64,000 nt of DNA from Thermosyntropha sp. (GTDB lineage: Bacteria > Bacillota > Syntrophomonadia > Syntrophomonadales > Syntrophomonadaceae). This document shows positions 18,401 to 28,237 of the stretch, in pieces. The stretch is taken from the NCBI RefSeq assembly GCF_017656155.1, contig NZ_JACDOH010000002.1:248001-312000 (forward strand), given 5' to 3'. Made by a program: the position numbers and the translations under genes. Under the pieces are notes generated by a model. That model ran no database searches. It saw nothing but the letters and a program-made list of their open reading frames with translations, and was not told the DNA's origin. Positions within the stretch are counted from its first letter, which is position 1. Each line of letters begins with the position of its first letter.

Positions 18401-21400
18401 TAGGCTAAAAACAACGTATCATGTCAAGTATTGCCAGAAAAAAAAAGTAGTTTCAATTCCTCTTAGGTAGGCTAAAAACACAATCCCGACAGAAACAAAT
18501 ACTGGAGAAAGAGAGTTTCAATTCCTCTTAGGTAGGCTAAAAACTTAAATGAAATTCATACTATTTTAACTAAAGGAGGGTTTCAATTCCTCTTAGGTAG
18601 GCTAAAAACAAGTTCCCGGTGCGGGAAATGGCAGACCGGGGGTTAAGTTTCAATTCCTCTTAGGTAGGCTAAAAACGAGCTCGTTATAGTCTTTGTATTT
18701 TTCTCTTTCACGCTTGTTTCAATTCCTCTTAGGTAGGCTAAAAACAAAACCCGCTCACGCCGCCGAACAGCGCGATAAACATGTTTCAATTCCTCTTAGG
18801 TAGGCTAAAAACTATTCGTCCTGCATCCGAATATATTCCTGTAGATGGTTTCAATTCCTCTTAGGTAGGCTAAAAACGAAAGAGCATTAGATAGGCTGCC
18901 GGAAACACACCGGGTTTCAATTCCTCTTAGGTAGGCTAAAAACTAGATACAGACAATGGTAATCTATATGCCTCCCCTCGTTTCAATTCCTCTTAGGTAG
19001 GCTAAAAACAAAAACCTTTTTGAACAGAATCTGCTCCGCTGGAAAGTTTCAATTCCTCTTAGGTAGGCTAAAAACATATATGTCTCCACTCTCTTAAATT
19101 AGCAGTAACTAGTTTCAATTCCTCTTAGGTAGGCTAAAAACAATACTAATAAACCTGAAATTAGTCTAGAAGATTAGTTTCAATTCCTCTTAGGTAGGCT
19201 AAAAACGAAGATAGTGTAGAAGATAAGGGTTTTTGAGAAAAGTTTCAATTCCTCTTAGGTAGGCTAAAAACCACCGAAACCTCACTCTCAGGAGAAACCT
19301 CCTGAGAAGGTTTCAATTCCTCTTAGGTAGGCTAAAAACCTGGATGAAATGCAGGAACACTGGCGTTCTTTCTAGTTTCAATTCCTCTTAGGTAGGCTAA
19401 AAACCCACTTAGTGGAATCATATTCATTCTGAATTTCATGTTTCAATTCCTCTTAGGTAGGCTAAAAACCAGGTATTTTCCTGAAAATCCAGTTCGCCAA
19501 AGATAGTTTCAATTCCTCTTAGGTAGGCTAAAAACTCATGTCCATATTGGCATAAGATTTACGGTTATGCAGGTTTCAATTCCTCTTAGGTAGGCTAAAA
19601 ACACTTATATCCAGTATAACCTGAATAATGCTAAAAAAGTTTCAATTCCTCTTAGGTAGGCTAAAAACGAGTTTTCCGTTAAATACGGTATAAGTATTAA
19701 TTGTTTCAATTCCTCTTAGGTAGGCTAAAAACATATACATTATTAAGTATCCATTCCGCCCGCACAGCGTTTCAATTCCTCTTAGGTAGGCTAAAAACTT
19801 GGCTAAAATTACAACATATATCCCATACACATCATTGTTTCAATTCCTCTTAGGTAGGCTAAAAACAAGGTAGTGAAATATGAACATTGCTTTTGATATA
19901 GCGTTTCAATTCCTCTTAGGTAGGCTAAAAACCAAGAACCATCCACATCATAAACAGGAGTTCCATCCGAGTTTCAATTCCTCTTAGGTAGGCTAAAAAC
20001 CAGTGCTTTCACAGTATTGGGGTGCAGCTTGTGCCATCGCGTTTCAATTCCTCTTAGGTAGGCTAAAAACGGAGATTTCAAAGTCCTAATTACTTCCCCA
20101 TTTTCTGGTTTCAATTCCTCTTAGGTAGGCTAAAAACAGCCTCCCTTCTCTTTCGGTTAAAAGCAGCCAAACCCAGTTTCAATTCCTCTTAGGTAGGCTA
20201 AAAACCATTTCTTTTTTGTTTTGCCTAGTATCTGTTATACGTTTCAATTCCTCTTAGGTAGGCTAAAAACTTATTACATTGAAACTGTTAATGCGACAGA
20301 GGCTTAGTTTCAATTCCTCTTAGGTAGGCTAAAAACTTTATAGATTCACCTGTAAAACAAAATACTTTATCCACGTTTCAATTCCTCTTAGGTAGGCTAA
20401 AAACAGGATTGTCAACTATGAGGATGCCGTTGTCATCGGTGTTTCAATTCCTCTTAGGTAGGCTAAAAACTCGAGCTGTACGTGCCAAGTTTTCTTTTAT
20501 CTGTTCGTTTCAATTCCTCTTAGGTAGGCTAAAAACTAATAAGGTTAATGCCTGGGTTAATGAGGAAATATGTTTCAATTCCTCTTAGGTAGGCTAAAAA
20601 CCACTAGAATTATTCAACGATTGCGAAAGGTAATTGCGTTTCAATTCCTCTTAGGTAGGCTAAAAACCATATCTGTTCCTACCCAAACTATAGAAGGTGC
20701 TCCGTTTCAATTCCTCTTAGGTAGGCTAAAAACGAAGGAATTAGAATAACCTCATCCCCCGGCTTAAGCTGTTTCAATTCCTCTTAGGTAGGCTAAAAAC
20801 TATATGATGGAGATACTGGTGCTGTTGATGAGATTCTAGTTTCAATTCCTCTTAGGTAGGCTAAAAACCCAGAACATATTATTGGACAATTTCCGTTTTC
20901 TTGACGTTTCAATTCCTCTTAGGTAGGCTAAAAACCTATAATGATAATTCCTTTATTCAGGTATAAAGAAAAGTTTCAATTCCTCTTAGGTAGGCTAAAA
21001 ACAAAAGGAGGAATTTAAATGGCCTTTTCTCATGGTTCGTTTCAATTCCTCTTAGGTAGGCTAAAAACGGGATTGGAGAACAATATACCGAAATTTGAGG
21101 CAGCATGTTTCAATTCCTCTTAGGTAGGCTAAAAACTCATATGTTTCTTTTTCTTATCACAATATTTTCTAGTTTCAATTCCTCTTAGGTAGGCTAAAAA
21201 CCAGGAATGGCGGATTTGAGACAGCATTCCAACCCGCAGGGTTTCAATTCCTCTTAGGTAGGCTAAAAACAAACCGGTATTAAAAAACGGTTCTCGAAAT
21301 TCTTCCAGTTTCAATTCCTCTTAGGTAGGCTAAAAACTATTCGTCCTGCATCCGAATATATTCCTGTAGATGGTTTCAATTCCTCTTAGGTAGGCTAAAA

Positions 21401-22205
21401 ACGAAAGAGCATTAGATAGGCTGCCGGAAACACACCGGGTTTCAATTCCTCTTAGGTAGGCTAAAAACTAGATACAGACAATGGTAATCTATATGCCTCC
21501 CCTCGTTTCAATTCCTCTTAGGTAGGCTAAAAACAAAAACCTTTTTGAACAGAATCTGCTCCGCTGGAAAGTTTCAATTCCTCTTAGGTAGGCTAAAAAC
21601 CATCTTCTGAAACTTCTTTGGCAACAGGCATCGGAATGTTTCAATTCCTCTTAGGTAGGCTAAAAACTGAGGATTTGCCGGATTATCAACCAGGTCTATT
21701 TTTTTGTTTCAATTCCTCTTAGGTAGGCTAAAAACTAGCCTAGGGACGCCTTTTCTTATTGATTTTCACAGTTTCAATTCCTCTTAGGTAGGCTAAAAAC
21801 CCAAAGCTGCAAGAGAACGGCTCACAAAGCAAGCAACTGGTTTCAATTCCTCTTAGGTAGGCTAAAAACAGGAAAGAGACCAAAAAAGAGGAGAGGGGAA
21901 TAAATGAGTTTCAATTCCTCTTAGGTAGGCTAAAAACCGAATTGGAGCGAATATCAACAGGAAAATGGACTAAGTTTCAATTCCTCTTAGGTAGGCTAAA
22001 AACATCAATCCCATCCCCTTTTTCTTGGAACGAATGAAAAGTTTCAATTCCTCTTAGGTAGGCTAAAAACTCGCCGCCAAAAACAAATTCATAGTTTTTG
22101 AAACCAAAGTTTCAATTCCTCTTAGGTAGGCTAAAAACTCTAAGTCTTCTTCGTCAATCATGTCGCCGTGTTTATGTTTCAATTCCTCTTAGGTAGGCTA
22201 AAAAC
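15473..22205 (-). CRISPR. Type I-B CRISPR array: 102 repeats, 101 spacers
   Basis: The 30-base repeat reads, on the plus strand, GTTTCAATTCC, then TCTTAGGTA, then GGCTAAAAAC. Counting every copy gives 102 repeats. Start-to-start distances are 64-70 bases, so spacers are 34-40 bases. On the minus strand the repeat ends ATTGAAAC, the usual 5' handle of type I-B crRNAs. A leader promoter right of 22205 also points leftward, so the array reads from high to low coordinates and the oldest spacers are at the left. The leftmost repeat starts AC instead of GT, the terminal decay expected at the distal end; the other copies I checked look identical. Seven spacers are second copies of others, leaving 94 distinct. 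Several spacers include a ribosome site plus ATG (for example near 21002-21038 and 21870-21907), as expected of DNA taken from phage genes. Confidence 0.98.
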
Positions 22206-22266
22206 CAATTAAACATCCCATAAATTCAAGCTTTTACCCTTAACCATATTCACCTATTTTAGTCTA

Positions 22267-22295
22267 ATTTTAATAACAAAATCCCTGTATGTCAA
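22267..22295 (-). promoter_or_regulatory. CRISPR leader promoter
   Basis: On the minus strand TTGACA (22295-22290) and TAAAAT (22272-22267) are separated by exactly 17 bases. Transcription would start near 22260 and enter the first repeat after about 55 bases. This fixes the direction of pre-crRNA synthesis. Confidence 0.8.
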
Positions 22296-22310
22296 GGTTT
22301 TTAGGCAAAT

Positions 22311-22366
22311 AAAATTGTCGTCGACCCCCAGGGGTTTTTACATTATTGGAGGTCGACGACAATTTT
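22311..22366. repeat. Perfect 16-bp inverted repeat in the CRISPR leader / cas2 tail
   Basis: AAAATTGTCGTCGACC at 22311-22326 and GGTCGACGACAATTTT at 22351-22366 are exact complements around a 24-base loop. The right arm lies in the 3' end of the cas2 remnant and the left arm lies 15 bases upstream of the leader -35 box. On the minus strand the stem is followed by a short T-rich stretch (TTTTATTT counting its last bases), so it may terminate the cas operon. It may also be a leader element for protein binding. Confidence 0.75.
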
Positions 22367-22652
22367 AATGTCCATATTCCTTTTATAAAAATATAAAAAA
22401 GTTTTCTGCTCCGCCTTTTTTACTCTCATCATCTCACACTGGTAATAATTGGTGCTACAAAATATATAAAATATTATCGAATCATGTTCTTCATCTATGA
22501 CTTTTTTTAATTCATATTTTCGTTTACATAAATTGCTTTCGCTCGTTTATCCTTTCAGAATAGAACTTCATCCCAGCAAAGATATTTTCAGGAAAATTTA
22601 AGGCTTTTCCTACTCTTTTTTCTTCCACATCATAGACCATTATGACAAACAT
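22343..22652 (-). pseudogene. cas2: Degenerate cas2
   Basis: The start at ATG 22652 reads MFVIMVYDVEEKRVGKAL, an excellent Cas2 N-terminus carrying the conserved aspartate. The frame then diverges and stops after 42 residues at TAA. A second frame contains KYLCWDEVLF, resembling the Cas2 KYLxWVQNSVFEG segment. A third frame, from about 22523 to 22343, reads RKYELKKVIDEEHDSIIFY and then IFCSTNYYQ, the normal Cas2 C-terminal half. At least two or three small indels are needed to restore one frame. The total span of 310 bp is about the length of a Cas2 gene. It follows cas1 by 19 bases, the expected place. I infer loss of function; sequencing error at several places seems less likely. Confidence 0.85.
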
Positions 22653-22671
22653 CTATAAATCATTTCCTATC

Positions 22672-23664
22672 CTACCAGCGTGAAACAAAAGGTTCATACT
22701 CTTTTTCTCCCATCAGATGTTTTTCCAGTTTATAAAGTTCCAGCCTTATAAGCCGCCTATAAGATACTTCGCGTCCCAGTTCTCTATGTTTTATAGTAGT
22801 TTTTATTTTTTCTTCCCATTCCTGTAAAAATAACTTGCGACCGTTATCGTTGAGCAAAATGCTGTCCAGTTTGCTATCAAAATGGGATGCCTTAAGCATA
22901 TTACGGCCTAATAAACTAAAGATAATCCTATCTACCAGTATAGGTTTAAAAACTTCTGCCACATCAAGATTAAGAGTAAATCTCCTGAAATTGGTAGTAT
23001 GTAAATATCCTATACGCGGGTCAAGATGTGTTTTATAGATTTCGCTTAAAACTGCGGTATAAAGTATAGTATTACCAAAGCTGATCAGTGCATTTATCCG
23101 GTCTCTGGGAGGTCTGCGATTGCGCCCATTAAATGTAAACTCAGGTTTGTCAATTATTACATTGAAAGCTTCGTAATAGGTTTCCCTTATATTCCCTTCT
23201 ATAGCCATCAATTCTTCATTAGTAAAAGACCTGTCGATACTTTTTTCAAGTTCCTTTATATGTTCTATTACGTTTTCTAAATCTTTTCCCCGGTTTTGAT
23301 AATACCGCAAGACAGCCAGCATATTATAGACTGCCCCCCGGACAAATTCCCGGGCCAATTTTATCCTTCTTTCTGCATCCAGATAAAATTCAGCCTGTTT
23401 TAATATCATAAAACCAGAATTAAGGTGTTCACGCGGATAATAGCTTCCGGCATAATAGCCGTAATTGTTAAAAAAATGAAGTATTATTTCTTTTTGGGTT
23501 ATAAATTCCAGAAACCTTTTATTAAGTGTTACCTCCCCAAATATATAAATTTCTTTTAAATCTTCCACCGGCAGGTATTTTTTGTCTCCCTTAGTTTCAA
23601 AATAAACTGTATTGTCTTTGCGCTTAAATTCTCCATCATTAAAAACATAAATAGTTTTTTTCAT
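22672..23664 (-). CDS. cas1: CRISPR-associated endonuclease Cas1 (type I-B)
   Basis: Cas1 is the integrase that inserts new spacers, normally as a complex with Cas2. The protein starts MKKTIYVFNDGEFKRKDNTV at ATG 23664, with AGGTGATGGG just upstream; an earlier in-frame ATG at 23763 would reach into cas4 and is rejected. The metal-binding residues look intact: the glutamate in AIEGNIRETYY, the histidine in GYLHTTNFRRF and the aspartate in NLDVAEVFKP. At 330 residues it has the usual I-B length. Because cas2 is broken, this Cas1 may lack its local partner. Confidence 0.95.
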   Translation of the reverse strand: MKKTIYVFNDGEFKRKDNTVYFETKGDKKYLPVEDLKEIYIFGEVTLNKRFLEFITQKEIILHFFNNYGYYAGSYYPREHLNSGFMILKQAEFYLDAERRIKLAREFVRGAVYNMLAVLRYYQNRGKDLENVIEHIKELEKSIDRSFTNEELMAIEGNIRETYYEAFNVIIDKPEFTFNGRNRRPPRDRINALISFGNTILYTAVLSEIYKTHLDPRIGYLHTTNFRRFTLNLDVAEVFKPILVDRIIFSLLGRNMLKASHFDSKLDSILLNDNGRKLFLQEWEEKIKTTIKHRELGREVSYRRLIRLELYKLEKHLMGEKEYEPFVSRW

Positions 23665-23683
23665 CCCATCACCTGCTTTTATT

Positions 23684-24181
23684 TTAAGCCCAACAAAATT
23701 CAGTATAAGCACATTTCCTACAATATTTATTTTTCTCCGGAGGTGGTGGCAGGGGGTTAGCAATAATTTTTTCTATTTGCTTGACTGCATTTTTTATTTC
23801 TTTTTCATTTTCTTCATCTAGAATAAACTCTATCTTTTTCCTCTCTTCCGGAATTAAAAGCTCACCTCTGGCTTCTATTCCCATTTCCTTAAGTTGCCAT
23901 AAATAGAACAGCAGCTGTTTCTCTGCACTTTCCACAAAGCGGGAAGATTTTTTTATCTCCCCTACCACCAGATTTTCTCCTTCTCTTCGCATTACATCAA
24001 ATTTCCCGGTAGTTATATCTACCTCTTTCCTTTCCCTTTCATAGCTGGTTTCCCCAATAAGCCTTCCAATCCTTATATTTTCATCTTCCTGATCCGGCTC
24101 CAGGCCATGTGCCAACAGCCAAACCTGCCTCTTACATATATAATAGTACCATATAAGGGTTCCGGTTACATAAAAATCCAT
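23684..24181 (-). CDS. cas4: CRISPR-associated exonuclease Cas4
   Basis: This 165-residue RecB-like nuclease trims prespacers and selects the PAM end during adaptation. It starts MDFYVTGTLIWYYYICKRQ, which holds the first iron-sulfur cysteine. The nuclease core has a conserved aspartate in TGKFDVMRREG and the GEIKKSSRF motif. Three more cysteines close the protein in KYCRKCAYTEFCWA. All four cluster cysteines are present. It lies between cas3 and cas1 with about 20 bases on either side, so one transcript is likely. Confidence 0.95.
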   Translation of the reverse strand: MDFYVTGTLIWYYYICKRQVWLLAHGLEPDQEDENIRIGRLIGETSYERERKEVDITTGKFDVMRREGENLVVGEIKKSSRFVESAEKQLLFYLWQLKEMGIEARGELLIPEERKKIEFILDEENEKEIKNAVKQIEKIIANPLPPPPEKNKYCRKCAYTEFCWA

Positions 24182-24203
24182 ACCATCATCTCATTTCTCA
24201 ATG

Positions 24204-26537
24204 TTAATACTCCAAAAATGTTTTCTCTAACTCTGAATAATCTAATCCAGTTTCAGTAGAATATTTTATATTAACTATAGGCAGCCTGTACTTATTTTCA
24301 CAAATCCTCCCATTTTTCTGTAATTTCTTGTATTTTCCTAAATTTATCGGAATTTCATATAAACTAATTTTATAAAACTCATTCTTCTCATAAAATTCTT
24401 CCACTAAATCCAAAAACTTAATAGGTATCACACTAACCTTAACAGTTTCAAAATTTCTTGTTTTTTCCTCAGATATAGGCACATCATAAAATAATTCAGC
24501 AATTGCTACCCTTTCATAAACTTTTTCCCCATCTTTATATTCAGAGTCATATATATCATAATCTTTGTAAATTTCATCCATTATATCCAATAAATCTTTT
24601 TCTGTTAATCTTCCCTGCTTTTCTTTAATAATTTCTTTGGTTCGCTCTAGAATATCCTTGCTATTTTTATAGACATAGTTTATTGATACATCAGAAAAAT
24701 CAAAAATTATAAATTCAGAATCATTTTTTTTATAACTTCGATTACATCTACCTGCTCTTTGAATCAAAGAATCTATGGGGGCACACTCACTAAACATAAT
24801 ATCAAAATCTATATCTAATGAAACTTCTACAGCCTGGGTAGCAATGAGTAAATCACAATTTTTTAAATTTTCTTCTGAACCATCTTCCTTTTTTCCTGTC
24901 AATATATCTTCTTTCTTTTTTCGGTCTTTAAGAGTAAATTCAGAATGATAACACATCAATTCTTTATTATCATTTACCAATCTATCTTTCCATTTTTTAT
25001 AGGTTTTCTTGGCAGTTTCAATATCATTTACAATTATTGCTACTCGCTTATTTTTCTTTAAATATGTTTCTACATATTCATCTAATTCTTCAATTTTAAC
25101 ATCAATATACTTCCAATTATTTCTGACCAGACTTAACCTTTCTTCAGCCATAACTATTTGAGGATTTCCTAGTACATTACTAAAGTGTTCGCGTACCGCT
25201 TGGGGGAAGGTTGCGCTCATAATCATTACTCTTCCCCCCAATTTTTTTATCTTTTCCACAGTTTTGGTTATAAGAGCTAGAGTATAGGTATCATAAGCTT
25301 GTATTTCATCAATAACAACGGAAGCGCCTATTAAAGAAAATTCTTTTTGAGTCCAAAAACCTGTATTAAACCCTGTCGAAAGTATCTGATCAATTGTAGA
25401 TATCATAACTGGAAACATAAAAGCTTTTCCACGCAATAACTGTTCCCTTATTAAATCAATTTTTATTTCATTTTCCTCATTTTCTAAAAACAAAAATGAC
25501 TGAACTCCAGAATGCGATATACCACAGGGGGAATCATAAAAATATTCCTCACTTATACGCTTATACAAATTATTAGAAGTAATCATGGTAGGCATTAAAA
25601 AAATTAATTTTCTAAAATCACTGTTAAGAGACCACAAAACAGCAGCCTCCGTTTTTCCAGAACCAGTAGGCGCAACAGCCAAAAGGTCCCCTTTTACTTG
25701 CGAACAAGCTTTTTGAAAAGGTCTTTCTTCATAATTTTTATTCTCTTTTTCAACCTTCTGTCTTATCCTTAAACGCATAGTATCTAAGTCATGATACAAC
25801 CAATAGTTATTTCTCTTTTGCAAATTGGAAGAAGCAGTCCAATCACAATAATGCAATATTCCTTTTAAAATTGAATAAATTTGTCTCCGCTGATTATAAT
25901 TAAACTTATCAGTTATATTAGAAGCTTTAGAGGCTGTTTCTTCCATTACTTTAAAAAAATTCTTTTTATACAAATTAATATCAAAATTAGTATTTTTTAA
26001 GACTTCAACACAAATACCTTCTCTTTTTAAGATGGGCTCTACTATCGAAAAAGCATAGATAATCTTTTCCTGCTCAAATTTAGGCCAAACCTCTCTTAAT
26101 CTTTCACGTAAAAAACTATCCCATTGTTTATCAAGTGTTTTATGGTGTCCGAGTACAGCCCATACTTCATAAGGTAAATATTCTTCCTCACCATTTTTTA
26201 TACGTTTAAGCCACCAATGAAACAAAAGACAAGATGATATAATCTCATGCCTAAAGTTATTTTTATAATCTGGTCTTTCTCCCTTTTCAATCTTTTCCAT
26301 ATTTTCCTGAAAAATATCTAACAATTTACCTGTATCATGAAACAACACACTAATCAGGCTCTTTTGTCTCATAATCTCATAAGGAATATTTATCTCATCA
26401 GCCCAAATTTTTATCAATTTATGGCATGAATCCCATATATCACTCCATATCCTATAGCAATCATTTACATGTTCCTCATAAGACACAAAAGGCTTTGCTC
26501 TATACATGTCATACACCTGCCAAAACTCTTTTTTCAA
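24204..26537 (-). CDS. cas3: CRISPR-associated HD nuclease-helicase Cas3
   Basis: Cas3 is recruited by Cascade and shreds target DNA. The 777-residue protein has both parts. The N-terminal HD nuclease shows VLFHDTGK near residue 67 with further histidines in RHEIISS and VLGHHKT. The superfamily 2 helicase shows Walker A VAPTGSGKTEAA, motif II DEIQ (in VVIDEIQAYD), motif III MSATFP and motif VI QRAGRCNR. All catalytic motifs look intact, so interference is plausible. Its start overlaps the end of cas5 by four bases (ATGA). Confidence 0.95.
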   Translation of the reverse strand: MKKEFWQVYDMYRAKPFVSYEEHVNDCYRIWSDIWDSCHKLIKIWADEINIPYEIMRQKSLISVLFHDTGKLLDIFQENMEKIEKGERPDYKNNFRHEIISSCLLFHWWLKRIKNGEEEYLPYEVWAVLGHHKTLDKQWDSFLRERLREVWPKFEQEKIIYAFSIVEPILKREGICVEVLKNTNFDINLYKKNFFKVMEETASKASNITDKFNYNQRRQIYSILKGILHYCDWTASSNLQKRNNYWLYHDLDTMRLRIRQKVEKENKNYEERPFQKACSQVKGDLLAVAPTGSGKTEAAVLWSLNSDFRKLIFLMPTMITSNNLYKRISEEYFYDSPCGISHSGVQSFLFLENEENEIKIDLIREQLLRGKAFMFPVMISTIDQILSTGFNTGFWTQKEFSLIGASVVIDEIQAYDTYTLALITKTVEKIKKLGGRVMIMSATFPQAVREHFSNVLGNPQIVMAEERLSLVRNNWKYIDVKIEELDEYVETYLKKNKRVAIIVNDIETAKKTYKKWKDRLVNDNKELMCYHSEFTLKDRKKKEDILTGKKEDGSEENLKNCDLLIATQAVEVSLDIDFDIMFSECAPIDSLIQRAGRCNRSYKKNDSEFIIFDFSDVSINYVYKNSKDILERTKEIIKEKQGRLTEKDLLDIMDEIYKDYDIYDSEYKDGEKVYERVAIAELFYDVPISEEKTRNFETVKVSVIPIKFLDLVEEFYEKNEFYKISLYEIPINLGKYKKLQKNGRICENKYRLPIVNIKYSTETGLDYSELEKTFLEY

Positions 26538-27277
26538 GCCAAAGAAAATAAAGGAATTTTAAACTTTTCAAAACAATAAACTTCAGTTTCTTCTTTCAGA
26601 TTTACCCAGCCAGGTAAAAAACTAAAAACCTCATACCTTTCCCCTTTACGCACCTCACCATCAAAGCTATAGTCTACCGGCAGTTTTTTGACAACAGGTG
26701 TACTTAAAATAACATCTAACCTACTCTGCTTTATTTCATCCCAATCTAACCTATAATTATCTTCAATATCCCCCGGAAATAAAACAAAGCCTTCCAACCC
26801 CATACCAGTACTAAACTGTGAAGAATTTAACTTTTCAATCATAAAACATGGACTTACTTCCAATATCTTTACCAAATCATCGCTTGTGCCTATAGTTAAA
26901 CAAAAAACCGGATTCTGAAAAGCCTCTTGTAACTGTTCCAAAACACTTTTATCTTCATTTGCATAAAATACCCACAGACTTATAAATGTTAAAAATTCCC
27001 TGTTAACAATATCTTTTTCTATTTTGTTGCCGCTTTTTATTTTAGAATAATTCCACAAATCAATTCCTTTTCCCCAATGCATACCTGCTGCCCCGGTTTT
27101 TATATTATTCTCCTTAAAAAACTGCAGAACTTCTTTGAAATTTTTTCCTAAGGCAGCTCCAGCCAACCCTACTAAGGTAGAAAAGGGAGGCAAAGGGAGA
27201 CAAGAATGATAAAGCTGTCCCCCTGGGTCTCTAAACGAAGCAAAATCTGCCTTTAAATGTACATAAAAACCGTACAT
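26534..27277 (-). CDS. cas5: Cascade subunit Cas5 (type I-B, Cas5t-like)
   Basis: Cas5 caps the 5' handle of the crRNA in Cascade. The 247-residue protein begins MYGFYVHLKADFASFRDPG and continues into a PPFSTLVGLAGAALGK segment, typical of the RAMP-fold Cas5 of the Tneap/I-B group. The start at 27277 has AGGAG nine bases upstream. It overlaps cas3 by four bases and follows cas7 by 39 bases. Confidence 0.9.
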   Translation of the reverse strand: MYGFYVHLKADFASFRDPGGQLYHSCLPLPPFSTLVGLAGAALGKNFKEVLQFFKENNIKTGAAGMHWGKGIDLWNYSKIKSGNKIEKDIVNREFLTFISLWVFYANEDKSVLEQLQEAFQNPVFCLTIGTSDDLVKILEVSPCFMIEKLNSSQFSTGMGLEGFVLFPGDIEDNYRLDWDEIKQSRLDVILSTPVVKKLPVDYSFDGEVRKGERYEVFSFLPGWVNLKEETEVYCFEKFKIPLFSLA

Positions 27278-27316
27278 AAAGGTTTCTCCTTTCCTGTAAC
27301 CTATTAAGAATAAACC

Positions 27317-28237
27317 TTACTCAGTTTTTTCTCCAAAAATATCATCTATCCACTGTCTCATCTTATCAAAAGCTTGTCCCAAAGTAGCAAACTGTTCATT
27401 ATCTTCCGGGAAAAATCCTTTGCGTTCTCCTATAACATGGTCAATAATTACATATGCAAAATCACTAATTGTTTGATTAATTAAATTAATATCAGGCTTT
27501 CCTTTTTCAATCCTAATACTTTCCATAAAAATAGGATTTTTGACTTTCATCAAGGCTGCACAGACAAATTTGGGAGAAATATCAGTTAAAAATCTGCTCT
27601 GTCTGCCTACTGTCCAAAGATTTTGGACAGCTGTCAACAAAGCTTTTACTCTTTCTGCTTTTTGTTTTGCTTCCAATTCTAATTTATAAAGATCACCTGC
27701 TGTTTTTTCCCCTACTCTGTCTAATTCAATAAGTATAGTCCCTTTATAAAACCCAGAATGAATTTCTGTTTCAAAAATATTGGGATCTCCTCCTGCTTTA
27801 ACAGCCATATAATTAGTTCCGTAATCTAAATCTCCTCTATAAGGTTCTAAAGCAATCAATGGAGAGACTCTTACCGGACTAATTCTTTTAACAGTAGCAG
27901 TATCTGCCTTCATAAAACCAAATAAATCATCATCAATATATTCCTGAGGGTTACACATAGTGGTAGCAGCACCTTTTTTCTGAACCGCAGTGACTCCCTC
28001 AGATAATTTACAGCCTAAAACTGCCAACTGTTCTCTTAAGGCCCTTCTTACTGCCTGTGAAGAACAGTACGGATATTCTTTCCCATCATTCATCTGTATT
28101 TTTTTCAAATTAGTTATATTATCAGCCTCTTTATCTCCTGCATTCAAGGAAGTATAAGATGCCCATGTAAGATAGGATATGGTTAAACATTTGGCATCTT
28201 TCATTTTATTCTCATTATTTTTCATTTCATTTTTCAT
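27317..28237 (-). CDS. cas7: Cascade backbone subunit Cas7 (Cst2/DevR family)
   Basis: Cas7 forms the filament that binds the spacer part of the crRNA. The 306-residue protein has the family opening CLTISYLTWASYTSLNAGD and the YPYCSSQAVRRALREQL segment of the Cst2/DevR branch, which defines the I-B Tneap subtype together with Cst1-like Cas8. The N-terminus is rich in K, N and E. The ATG at 28237 overlaps the cas8 stop by four bases. No truncation is seen. Confidence 0.92.
   Translation of the reverse strand: MKNEMKNNENKMKDAKCLTISYLTWASYTSLNAGDKEADNITNLKKIQMNDGKEYPYCSSQAVRRALREQLAVLGCKLSEGVTAVQKKGAATTMCNPQEYIDDDLFGFMKADTATVKRISPVRVSPLIALEPYRGDLDYGTNYMAVKAGGDPNIFETEIHSGFYKGTILIELDRVGEKTAGDLYKLELEAKQKAERVKALLTAVQNLWTVGRQSRFLTDISPKFVCAALMKVKNPIFMESIRIEKGKPDINLINQTISDFAYVIIDHVIGERKGFFPEDNEQFATLGQAFDKMRQWIDDIFGEKTE

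Noticed and set aside
15421-21314. Open frames inside the array encoding repeated FQFLLGRLKT or FLAYLRGIE peptides
   Set aside because: They are translations of the CRISPR repeat; no ribosome site or real protein pattern.
23665-23763. Longer N-terminus for Cas1
   Set aside because: It would overlap cas4 and add a sequence unlike any Cas1; the ATG at 23664 has a ribosome site.
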